A DNA stretch of 64,000 nt from Paenibacillus alba (GTDB lineage: Bacteria; Bacillota; Bacilli; Paenibacillales; NBRC-103111), in NCBI RefSeq assembly GCF_013204855.1, contig NZ_JABMKZ010000034.1, forward strand, positions 1 through 64,000, read 5' to 3'. Shown here piece by piece: positions 54,640-62,237 of this stretch. Numbering within the stretch: position 1 is the first letter of the stretch; every line of letters begins with the position of its first letter. Made by a program: the position numbers and the translations under genes. The notes beneath the pieces were generated by a model. That model saw only the letters and a program-made list of their open reading frames with translations. It had not been told where the DNA came from and did not search any database.

Positions 54640-56100
54640 ATGGAAACAGAACCAACAGCAAAAATGGATTGTTTGCATGTTATCGATGGCAAACACGTTT
54701 CATCGCACAATCAAAAAACGTTTGTGAATATGAATCCGGCTACGGAACAAATCATCGGCCAAGTAGCGGAGGGGGGCAAAACGGAAATCGATTGGGCGGT
54801 GGCAGCCGCAAAAAAAGCCTACTATGGTGGGTGGAAGCACAGTAAATGGAGTGAAAGGGCGGCCATTCTTCGTCGTATCGGGGAGCTGATCCTACAGCGG
54901 AAGGATGAATTGGCCATGCTGGAATCGCTCGATACCGGGAAGCCGTTATCGTTGTCAACAGCCGTAGATATTCCGCGCGCAGCTGGCAGCTTTCACTACT
55001 TCTCCAATCTCATCTCGACGCTGGGAACGGAAGCTTATCCGATGGAAGCTGGGGCGCTCAATTATGTGATTCGCAAGCCTATTGGTGTCGTAGGCTTGAT
55101 CTGTCCTTGGAACTTGCCGCTTCTACTGCTTAGTGCCAAGCTGGCTCCCTGCTTGGCGATGGGAAATACCGTCGTGATCAAGCCGGCAGAATGGACGCCA
55201 ATGACGGCAACCGTGCTTGCCGAGATATGTAAGGATGCGGGTCTTCCTGACGGCGTGGTTAACATCGTTCACGGCTTTGGCAAGGATTCCGCAGGCGAAG
55301 CGTTAACGGAACATCCGGATGTGAGCGCCATCGCTTTTACGGGCGAAAATCATACAGGCAAACAGATTATGAGAGCGGCGGCAGGCAATTTAAAAAGATT
55401 GTCCTTCGAGCTAGGCGGGAAAAATCCGAACATTATTTTTGCGGATTGCGATCTCGATAAGGTTGTGGATACGACGATTCGTTCCAGTTTTATTAATCAA
55501 GGCGAGGTGTGCCTCAGTGGTTCGCGGATCTATGTGCAGCGAGCCATTTATGAAGCTTTCTTGCAGCGTTTTGCAGCCAAGACCCGCGAACAGGTTGTTG
55601 GAGATCCGTTACAAGCCCAAACGAACATAGGCGCCTTGATAAGCAAGGAGCATTACGAGCGCGTGCTCCGTTATATCGATCTTGCCCGTGAAGAAGGCGG
55701 TACGATTGAAGCAGGAGGTAGCAGAGTCAAGAGTTGCGAGAAAGGCTATTTTGTCGAACCGACGATCATTACCGGTGTATCCCAAGATTCCCGCGTCGTT
55801 CGGGAGGAAATTTTCGGTCCCGTGGTGACGATTCAGGTGTTCGATACCGAGGAGGAGGTCATCCGGCAGGCGAATGATTCGCATTACGGATTAAGTGCTT
55901 CCATATGGACTAGTGATGTCAGCTGCGCATTTCGGGTAGCCGAGCAGATCGAAGTCGGATTAACTTGGGTCAATACGTGGTTTCTCCGTGATCCTAGAAC
56001 GCCTTACGGCGGTGTCAAAGAGAGTGGGATTGGACGGCAGGGCGGCATGTACAGCATCGATTTCTATAGTGACATCTCAACGATTTGCATGAAGTATTAA
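54640..56100 (+). CDS. Aldehyde dehydrogenase (ALDH8/HMSDH-like)
   Basis: A 486-residue NAD(P)-dependent dehydrogenase with ICPWNLPLLLLSAK, Glu257 in SFELGGKNP and catalytic Cys291 in NQGEVCLSGSR, the last motif being typical of 2-hydroxymuconic-semialdehyde and betaine-aldehyde-type enzymes. Two starts have good ribosome sites: ATG 54640 (TTGGAGG, normal ALDH length) and ATG 54526 (GGAAGGGG, 38 extra residues with no resemblance to an ALDH). I prefer 54640. It would oxidise an aldehyde released in the pathway of this operon. Confidence 0.88.
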   Translation: METEPTAKMDCLHVIDGKHVSSHNQKTFVNMNPATEQIIGQVAEGGKTEIDWAVAAAKKAYYGGWKHSKWSERAAILRRIGELILQRKDELAMLESLDTGKPLSLSTAVDIPRAAGSFHYFSNLISTLGTEAYPMEAGALNYVIRKPIGVVGLICPWNLPLLLLSAKLAPCLAMGNTVVIKPAEWTPMTATVLAEICKDAGLPDGVVNIVHGFGKDSAGEALTEHPDVSAIAFTGENHTGKQIMRAAAGNLKRLSFELGGKNPNIIFADCDLDKVVDTTIRSSFINQGEVCLSGSRIYVQRAIYEAFLQRFAAKTREQVVGDPLQAQTNIGALISKEHYERVLRYIDLAREEGGTIEAGGSRVKSCEKGYFVEPTIITGVSQDSRVVREEIFGPVVTIQVFDTEEEVIRQANDSHYGLSASIWTSDVSCAFRVAEQIEVGLTWVNTWFLRDPRTPYGGVKESGIGRQGGMYSIDFYSDISTICMKY

Positions 56101-56124
56101 AGCTGACGGAATGGAGTGAGACGC

Positions 56125-57147
56125 ATGGAGAAAATAAAGGTGATTCAAATCGGGCTTGGCGGCTTTGGAAAGTTTTGGCTAGGTGCCGTATTGAATGTGG
56201 AAGAAGTGGAATTGGTCGCTGTAGTGGATATGGAAGAGAATAATTTAGCGGTGGCGGCCCAGAGGCTGGCAGGGAGAAATATTCCACTATATCAGGACCA
56301 CAAAAAAGCGCTGCGCGAAGTGAAGGCAGATCTCGTACTGCTCATAACACCGCCACATACGCATAGGGCTTTAACGATTGATGCGGTGGAAGCCGGCATG
56401 CATGTGATCATGGAGAAGCCGGTCTCCAGCAGTTACGAGGATGCTCTTGAAATATATAAATTTGCTCAAACCTGCGGCAAATACGTCATGGTCAATCAAA
56501 ATTACCGCCGCAGACCCGTCATTCAAGCGCTCAAAGCATGCGTTGATGCGGGGAAAGTGGGTACAATCGAAAATGTGGAATGGCGGTTTTCCTTGGATCA
56601 CAAGAATATCGAACTTACCGGTTGGCGCCGGGCTTTCGATGACATCATGCTGAAAGAAATGAGCATTCATCATTTTGACTCCATCCGTTATATTCTCGGG
56701 AAGAATCCGATATCCGTCTATGCGGAAAGCATGAACCCTACTTGGAGTCCAATTAACGGGGACTCAGTGACCGCAGCTGTGTTTAATTTTGAAGACGGCG
56801 TATTCATGACTTATTTTGGGAGCTGGGTGAATAAGGGGAAGAGCACTTCTTGGAACGGCGATATTATTCTTACGGGCAGTCAAGGAGCGATTGAACTGAA
56901 AGACGATATACCTCAGATCGTTTGGTCGGATGGTACGCGGGAGAATATTCCGATTCCTGCCTTTGAATTCAATGATTCGGATTACCTGGAATATTCAATC
57001 GGCGATATGGTCAATGCGATCCGGGAACGCAGATTGCCTGCCACACATATTGGAGACAACCTGATCAGCTGGTCGATGGCATGCAGTGCGGCGGATTCGA
57101 CGAAAAGCGGCATGAAAATAAAAATAGAGCCACCAAAGGAGAGCTAA
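56125..57147 (+). CDS. Gfo/Idh/MocA-family sugar oxidoreductase
   Basis: A 340-residue dehydrogenase: Rossmann motif QIGLGGFGKFW, IMEKPVSS, and YRRRPVIQAL after the nucleotide-binding domain. It is the second such enzyme in the operon and only distantly like the first, implying two separate oxidation or an oxidation-reduction pair. GGAGTGAG precedes the ATG at 56125; a GTG nine bases earlier is possible. The next gene starts two bases after its stop. Confidence 0.9.
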   Translation: MEKIKVIQIGLGGFGKFWLGAVLNVEEVELVAVVDMEENNLAVAAQRLAGRNIPLYQDHKKALREVKADLVLLITPPHTHRALTIDAVEAGMHVIMEKPVSSSYEDALEIYKFAQTCGKYVMVNQNYRRRPVIQALKACVDAGKVGTIENVEWRFSLDHKNIELTGWRRAFDDIMLKEMSIHHFDSIRYILGKNPISVYAESMNPTWSPINGDSVTAAVFNFEDGVFMTYFGSWVNKGKSTSWNGDIILTGSQGAIELKDDIPQIVWSDGTRENIPIPAFEFNDSDYLEYSIGDMVNAIRERRLPATHIGDNLISWSMACSAADSTKSGMKIKIEPPKES

Positions 57148-57149
57148 AT

Positions 57150-57875
57150 ATGGAAGCAACAATTAATGTAACCGTATGGAATGAGTTTAGACACGAATTG
57201 AATTATGAGCCAGCAAAGAAAATATATCCGCAAGGCATTCATCGCGTCATTGGAGATTATTTGAGCAAAAAGCAATTAAACGTCACCACAGCAACCTTGG
57301 ACGAACCGGAGCACGGGCTGACCGATGAAGTGTTAAATCGCACCGATGTGCTTGTCTGGTGGGGACATATCGCAGGCGATGAAGTGCGGGATGACATTGT
57401 TGAAAAAATACACGATCGTATCCTAGGTGGGATGGGACTAATCGTACTGCATTCAGCTTCCCAATCGAAAATATTTAAAAAGTTGATGGGCACCTCGTGC
57501 AATATCAAATGGCGGGAAGCGAACGAGAAGGAGCGCATCTGGATTCTCCAACCGAATCACCCTATCACCGAAGGAATTGGGGAGTATATCGAGCTAGCGG
57601 AAGAGGAAATGTACGGCGAGTTTTTTGATGTCCCGGCGCCGGATGAGCTCATTATGGTGAGCTGGTTCCAGGGCGGAGAAATTTTCCGCAGCGGTATGAC
57701 TTATACGAGAGGAAAGGGGAAGATCTTTGTCTTTAGACCTGGACATGAAACCTCGCCAACGTACCATAATCAGGAAATCCTGAAGGTGATTTCGAATTCT
57801 GTCCACTGGGCCGCACCAGTGAAGGGTACGACAGTGCCAGTCTTCGGCAACGTCAAGCCGCTGGAGAAGCTATAA
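57150..57875 (+). CDS. ThuA-like protein (trehalose-utilisation family)
   Basis: A 241-residue class-I-glutamine-amidotransferase-like protein of the ThuA family: VTVWNEFRHE, DVLVWWGHIA, GMGLIVLHSAS and FVFRPGHETSPTYHN. ThuA is linked to 3-keto-disaccharide catabolism in rhizobia, and ThuA plus Gfo/Idh/MocA genes recur together. This supports a keto-sugar route here. AAAGGAG precedes the start, two bases after the preceding stop; a terminator follows. Confidence 0.9.
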   Translation: MEATINVTVWNEFRHELNYEPAKKIYPQGIHRVIGDYLSKKQLNVTTATLDEPEHGLTDEVLNRTDVLVWWGHIAGDEVRDDIVEKIHDRILGGMGLIVLHSASQSKIFKKLMGTSCNIKWREANEKERIWILQPNHPITEGIGEYIELAEEEMYGEFFDVPAPDELIMVSWFQGGEIFRSGMTYTRGKGKIFVFRPGHETSPTYHNQEILKVISNSVHWAAPVKGTTVPVFGNVKPLEKL

Positions 57876-57893
57876 CTCTGCAAATTATAACGA

Positions 57894-57916
57894 AACGGCA
57901 GAGATGCCGTTTTTTG
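57894..57916 (+). terminator. Terminator of the catabolic operon
   Basis: AACGGCA-gaga-TGCCGTT followed by TTTT. Confidence 0.85.
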
Positions 57917-58017
57917 TGTTTAGTGTTCAATAGCAATAGAAATTAGCAATCGAAAAGAAATGACATGAATTGCTGTATGGTATTATGGAATATATCCGGA
58001 TAAAGAGGTGTGGTTAA

Positions 58018-58515
58018 ATGAATGATACCCAGCTAATTGAGTCATACAAAAACGATTTGCAGCGTTATTCCTTGGATCAATTAAGGTATGTATCCGAGCT
58101 AGGTGTTTGGTCTTTAGGCCAAATGTATGATCATTTGATACTTGCTGCGCTCGATTACATTGACAAAGTGGAAATATGCGCTTCTTCTAATGAGGAGCAA
58201 ATTCAAGGAAAAACGGAGGGCGGCGCGCAATTGTTCACGATCGGCGCATTTCCTCCGATCAAAATCAAATTGCCGGACGGCCCCGAAAATAATCCCAGTA
58301 ATTCTGAAAGTAAAGACGACCTTTGGAGTGGACTCGATTTAGTACGAAAGAGAATGTCTGAATGGGAAGAGAAACTAGATACGATTAACCCAAATTATAA
58401 AGTCAAACATGACGGCTTTGGATGGCTTAACGCGCGCGAGTGGCTCGATTTGGTCAGTATGCATTTTCACCATCATCTGCGCCAAAAGGACGAACTGGTT
58501 CAAAAGCTTGTTTAA
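58018..58515 (+). CDS. DinB-family protein
   Basis: A 165-residue four-helix-bundle protein of the DinB/YfiT superfamily. The expected metal histidines are in MYDHLILAA (about residue 41) and MHFHHHLRQK (about 152-156). Such proteins include thiol-S-transferases and stress proteins; the exact role is unknown. AAAGAGG precedes the ATG. It stands alone and converges on a nitroreductase gene. Confidence 0.85.
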   Translation: MNDTQLIESYKNDLQRYSLDQLRYVSELGVWSLGQMYDHLILAALDYIDKVEICASSNEEQIQGKTEGGAQLFTIGAFPPIKIKLPDGPENNPSNSESKDDLWSGLDLVRKRMSEWEEKLDTINPNYKVKHDGFGWLNAREWLDLVSMHFHHHLRQKDELVQKLV

Positions 58516-58558
58516 GAGAGAGAAGATCTTATCTGGGGTCATGCTTGCTGCAAATATA

Positions 58559-58600
58559 AAAGACCCCCAGATCCACGATAAAGTGGATATGAAGGTCTTT
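58559..58600. terminator. Convergent terminator
   Basis: AAAGACC (58559-58565) pairs with GGTCTTT (58594-58600) and ATCCAC with GTGGAT inside, between DinB and nitroreductase genes. Confidence 0.7.
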
Positions 58601-58608
58601 GCCTGTTC

Positions 58609-59271
58609 TTATTCTTGTGGAATTTCGTTAAAGAAGGTTACATCTTCAATGGGCAGCCTTGTTGTAGGACGACCAGGGGTAGCAGCCTTGCCGATGGCTA
58701 TTAGCATAACCGGAGTGTAGCGATCTGAAATACCAAAAGCTTCTATGAACTTTCCTTTGTCGTAGCCGCCCATTGGGACTGTATCGTAACCTTTGGCACG
58801 AGCGATATTCATGAGCTGCATGGATACTAATCCACAATCGACATTGACGATTTGGCGAATGGCTTCAGGTGGCATGCTTGCGAACATGTTTGTATAGCGT
58901 TCGATGAAAGAACTGGCTGTTTGCTCAGGCATGAAACCTGCTTCGACTGCTTGGCCATAAATCTTCTCGGCCAATTTAATATTCTCCAAGTCCCCGAGTA
59001 TGGCAATGATAGCCGAAGCCTCGACCACTTGTTGTTGGTTGAACGCAATTGGAAGCAGCTTTTGCTGAAGTTCGGGCGAGTCGATCACAAGAAAGCGCCA
59101 CGGCTGCAAGTTAGCGGATGAAGGAGCCAATGTAGCTTCCTGCAATATTTCGGTCAATTCCTCCCGGGAAATCTTGACCGCTGGATCGTAGTTTCGGACG
59201 GAGCGGCGTTCTCGAATTACATCGGAAAAAAGTTGTTGTTCTAACAGCTGGGTTGGTTGCAAATCGGACAT
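58609..59271 (-). CDS. Nitroreductase-family FMN oxidoreductase
   Basis: A 220-residue nitroreductase with RRSVRNYDP, APSSANLQPWRFLVI and PVMLIAIGKA. It is a paralogue of the one at 20090, sharing most N-terminal motif residues. GGAGAG precedes the start. Its promoter region carries a perfect palindrome at 59324-59343 that overlaps a TTGACA -35, so it is probably repressed until a toxic electrophile appears. Divergent from a VOC-family gene. Confidence 0.9.
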   Translation of the reverse strand: MSDLQPTQLLEQQLFSDVIRERRSVRNYDPAVKISREELTEILQEATLAPSSANLQPWRFLVIDSPELQQKLLPIAFNQQQVVEASAIIAILGDLENIKLAEKIYGQAVEAGFMPEQTASSFIERYTNMFASMPPEAIRQIVNVDCGLVSMQLMNIARAKGYDTVPMGGYDKGKFIEAFGISDRYTPVMLIAIGKAATPGRPTTRLPIEDVTFFNEIPQE

Positions 59272-59323
59272 GGTTCTCTCTCCATTTCTTTATTTAAACT
59301 AACTTCATCTATACTATAAAGCA

Positions 59324-59343
59324 TGACATTAGTGTTAATGTCA
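59324..59343. promoter_or_regulatory. Palindromic operator of the nitroreductase gene
   Basis: TGACATTA-GTGT-TAATGTCA is an 8-4-8 perfect palindrome. On the minus strand TTGACA (59339-59344) reads as a -35 box with TTTATA about 18 bp downstream, so a repressor here would cover the promoter. No regulator gene adjoins it. Confidence 0.6.
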
Positions 59344-59486
59344 AGAAAAATTGAGTCAGTGATGCGAATAAATAACATAATCCTAATCAGTCATGTCCGA
59401 TCCCCACGAGAATTCACAAAATATATTCCTAATATGGTATATTAAGTGTGTTGAATTAAAACCAAACAATGAGAGGATGTTTATTC

Positions 59487-59873
59487 TTGGCAAAACTTAC
59501 ACCTTATATTATCTCTGAGGACTCGAGAGCTCAAGCTGCGTTCTACACAAGCTCGCTCGGCGGAGAAGTTGTGTCCGTTATGACGCATGGCCAAATGGGA
59601 GATGAATCGGAAGCAAATAAGGACAAGGTCATGCACATGTGTATTGCTGTCGCGGGAGTTAACCTGTTTTTGAGCGATTTCGCTGGCCATACTCATGGGA
59701 ATGGTCTGAGTTTGAATCTTGAATTCGCTTCGGAAGACGAGGGCCGCGATGCCTATACCAAGCTTTCGGATGGCGGTAATGTGCAATTCCCTTTCGGAGC
59801 GGCACCTTGGGGCGGTTTTTTCGGACAGTTCGTGGACAAGTTTGGTGTGTCCTGGATGATTACTGCTCCTTAG
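59487..59873 (+). CDS. VOC/PhnB-like (glyoxalase-fold) protein
   Basis: A 128-residue PhnB-type vicinal-oxygen-chelate protein: TPYIISEDSRAQAAFYTSSL at the start, DKVMHMCIAV in the middle and WGGFFGQFVDKFGVSWMI at the end, the classic PhnB signature. The TTG at 59487 fits best because GAGAGGATG lies just upstream; using the ATG at 59469 would place that site inside the gene. Role unknown, often drug or metal resistance or just small-molecule binding. A terminator follows. Confidence 0.85.
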   Translation: MAKLTPYIISEDSRAQAAFYTSSLGGEVVSVMTHGQMGDESEANKDKVMHMCIAVAGVNLFLSDFAGHTHGNGLSLNLEFASEDEGRDAYTKLSDGGNVQFPFGAAPWGGFFGQFVDKFGVSWMITAP

Positions 59874-59920
59874 TCCAGGAATTCCCAGCATAGAAAAAAC
59901 AACCTGATATCGACTTAAAG

Positions 59921-59948
59921 GCAGCCAGTAATTGGGGCTGTTTTTTTG
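59921..59948 (+). terminator. Terminator after VOC gene
   Basis: CAGCC (59922-59926) pairs with GGCTG (59936-59940) before TTTTTTT. Confidence 0.65.
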
Positions 59949-59989
59949 CCATTATAGAAAGTCTTAATTTTTAGGAGAGGATTGTGGTG

Positions 59990-60390
59990 TTACCCTTTTC
60001 TAAAGGTGTGCAAATTTATGGAGAGGGAGCCCCACTTTTTGAGAAGGGATGAAGTGAGAAGTTGATTGCATTGGAATTATTCCAATGCAATCAAGTTTGA
60101 AGAGCTGGAAGGACGTTTTCACTGGATAAACTCCAATGCATAATCTAAAAAGCAGCCATTTTGAGAGTTAATGAATAATTTCATTGGATTATTTCCAGTG
60201 CAAGCTTCAGAGCTATAAGCCCTTTGACGGCTGATTTTATTGGACAAATTCCAATGAAGAAGAATATAAATCCGTTTCCATAACGTATTAGGATTAAAAT
60301 TACCACCATAGAACCATTTTATGTTAACTAGCATCTGGGCTACAGCAGAGGATACAGATTAAGGACATCGATAAAGATGGGGAATTGCAT
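59990..60390. repeat. Four-palindrome CATTGG array, copy B
   Basis: Palindromes CATTGGAATTATTCCAATG (60069-60087), CACTGGATAAACTCCAATG (60120-60138), CATTGGATTATTTCCAGTG (60182-60200) and TATTGGACAAATTCCAATG (60238-60256) are spaced 51, 62 and 56 bp. Spacers align with copy A (for example CATAATCTAA after the second palindrome and GCCCTTTGA before the fourth), as do both flanks to AGATGGGGAATTGCATG near 60390. No gene is present in this 500-bp gap. Confidence 0.85.
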
Positions 60391-60393
60391 GGA

Positions 60394-60434
60394 GAGGCTA
60401 ACCCAAGGTTTGAAAAGAACCTTGGGTTAGCCTC
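60394..60434. terminator. Hairpin at end of SBP pseudogene
   Basis: A perfect 17-bp stem (60394-60410 with 60418-60434) lies 6 bp beyond the minus-strand stop; T tracts are poor on both sides. Confidence 0.6.
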
Positions 60435-60440
60435 TTCGCT

Positions 60441-61877
60441 TTATTTCTGCTTGGACTGAGCCTGTTTCTGGGCATCATCCGCTTGTTTCGCTTGCAGTAA
60501 TTGTTCTTGTCCTTTATCTTGAATCGTCTTAAGTGCCTCATCAGCTGATTTCTTCCCATCGATGACGGCTTGAATTTCTTGATTGGCAAGCGTGCTGAAT
60601 GGTTGATAGAAGCCAACTGGAATTTTCTCGTAACCTTTATAGCTCTTGTCAGGATTAGGTTTCAGGAGATAAAATGGCTCAAGATTATGGCCGTTTCTCT
60701 CTTTGGAGTATGCGGTGCGAGTCATCAGGCTGTTAGAAGACTTGGACATGACTCTAGCAAATTCGTCGCTGTTGATATATTTAATGAATTCCCAAGCCGC
60801 ACGTGTATTCGCCGATTGGGCATTGATACCGAATACATTGGATACGGAAACCGTGTTAGAAAAGTCCGGGTTTTGCGGATCAACGGGAACCGTGACGATA
60901 TCCCAATTGACAGGCTTCACATCTTTCAGACGGTCTTTAGCCTCTTGCAGAGTTTGCATCATATAGTTGCCGTCAATCGTCATTGCAACCTTGCCCATAG
61001 CGAACAAATTTTCTTTGAGATAATCCTCGTACATGCGCGGCGCATTAGAATCGTTGTTTTGATTTTTGGGCATGTACAACGCACCGGATTTCAGAGCGTC
61101 GACGGTAAGCTGAAGAGCTTTCTTCCAGGCATCTGTCTGGATCGTCAGCTTCATTTGCTCAGGATTGATGTAATCCAGACCCAGCGTCGTGCCGATGCTG
61201 CTCATATATTGATAGGCGACTCCTTCGCGCATGTAAGAAGTGGAAAATCCATAAATTCGCTGATCTCCCTGACCGTCGGTCGGGAATCGTTTGGCGAGAT
61301 TAATGACATCTTCCCAGCTCATCTTATTTTTCGGAAGTTCTATGCCATACTGCTCGAAGAGATCCTTATTATAGAATAGAGCCTGGCTGTAGAAGTCTGG
61401 TGAAAGTCCATATAATTTGCCTTCTCCTTTGAGCTTAATCGTTTCCAGAGTAGCAGGAAGGATCTGCTCCACATCGAATTTATCCTGCTTAATGACATCG
61501 TCCAACGCATACAAGCGTCCTTTTTGTACGAACTTTTCAAGCTGGTCGGTGCCGTTAATAAGGACAATATCCGGTTTTTCTTCCTCAATGAGTTTCTCTA
61601 GCGCTTCTTGAGGATCTTGACCAGATCAATAAATGCCTTGATTCGAGATAACCTCTACGTCAATATTCGGATTTTTGGCCATGAAAAGATTACCGTACTG
61701 TTGATAAAAGGAATTCTTGTCATAATACATCACTTTAATCGTTGCTTTCTCGTCTTTCCCCAGCTTCTTAAGCGATCCGGCTTCTCTTGAAGTACCATCA
61801 GCCTCCACTGAAAAATTACACCCTGTCAGCGAAGCCGTTACCGCAATGGCAGCAAGTGTACACATCCAACGTTTCAT
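60441..61877 (-). pseudogene. Extracellular solute-binding lipoprotein interrupted by one TGA
   Basis: The frame runs as a family-1 SBP from MKRWMCTLAAIAV, lipobox SLTGC, through NLFMAKNPNIDVEV to the C terminus (478 residues, normal length), with one TGA at 61626-61628 (codon 84). The reading frame is the same on both sides: SNQGIY, stop, SGQDPQEALEKL. No insertion or frameshift is needed, so it is a single nonsense substitution, a sequencing error or, less likely, readthrough. GGAGGG precedes the start. No permeases adjoin it, so it was an orphan SBP before the change. Confidence 0.85.
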
Positions 61878-61899
61878 TTGATTCCCTCCATAGTGTTTC

Positions 61900-61959
61900 T
61901 ATTACCAAATATAGTAATAATTCTTTCACTATCATACACATATCGGGATGATAATACAA
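61900..61959 (-). promoter_or_regulatory. Promoter and possible operator of the SBP pseudogene
   Basis: On the minus strand TTGTAT (61954-61959) and TATGAT (61931-61936) are 17 bp apart. Between promoter and gene lies an inverted repeat TATTAC-N8-GTAATA (61900-61919). The intact control region suggests the gene was recently functional. Confidence 0.5.
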
Positions 61960-62045
61960 ATTATTCCATATTTAGTAGAGTGAAAGAGTGTTCTGTCGAA
62001 TGCGGTCGAGTCATCTAGACACATTAACGGGCATTAACAATAGGA

Positions 62046-62174
62046 TCAATCCTCCCAGGACCAACACTCTCTGAAAATGTGCATCAAATAATTGACTAGC
62101 TGCCTTTGTCTGTAGTCCTTATGCGTCTGCATGTAAAGGTTCTCCAATCCGTATAGATGGGGGAATGGTACCGA
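62046..62174 (-). pseudogene. Possible C-terminal gene fragment
   Basis: On the minus strand a 42-codon stretch reads PHLYGLENLYMQTHKDYRQR then QLVNYLMHIFRECWSWED and a stop at 62046-62048. The amphipathic, charged composition looks coding, but a stop precedes it (62175-62177), and there is no start codon with a ribosome site. It may be the relic of a deleted gene; the family is not recognised. The rest of 61960-62190 shows nothing. Confidence 0.3.
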
Positions 62175-62191
62175 CTATTTTATGATAAGGG

Positions 62192-62221
62192 AAAAAAGGG
62201 CTGCCATTCGGCAGCCCTTTT
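62192..62221 (-). terminator. Terminator of the DUF5050 gene
   Basis: AAAAGGGCTGCC (62194-62205) pairs with GGCAGCCCTTTT (62210-62221); on the minus strand a T run follows. Confidence 0.85.
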
Positions 62222-62237
62222 AGCAGTCACTTTTCGT

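Noticed and set aside
54509..54727. 72-codon frame overlapping the aldehyde dehydrogenase start
   Set aside because: Out of frame with the real enzyme, no resemblance to a known protein, and mostly inside the coding region.
61626..61628. TGA as a selenocysteine or programmed readthrough codon
   Set aside because: SBPs have no selenocysteine position, no SECIS-like hairpin is visible just downstream and the context is not a known readthrough signal.
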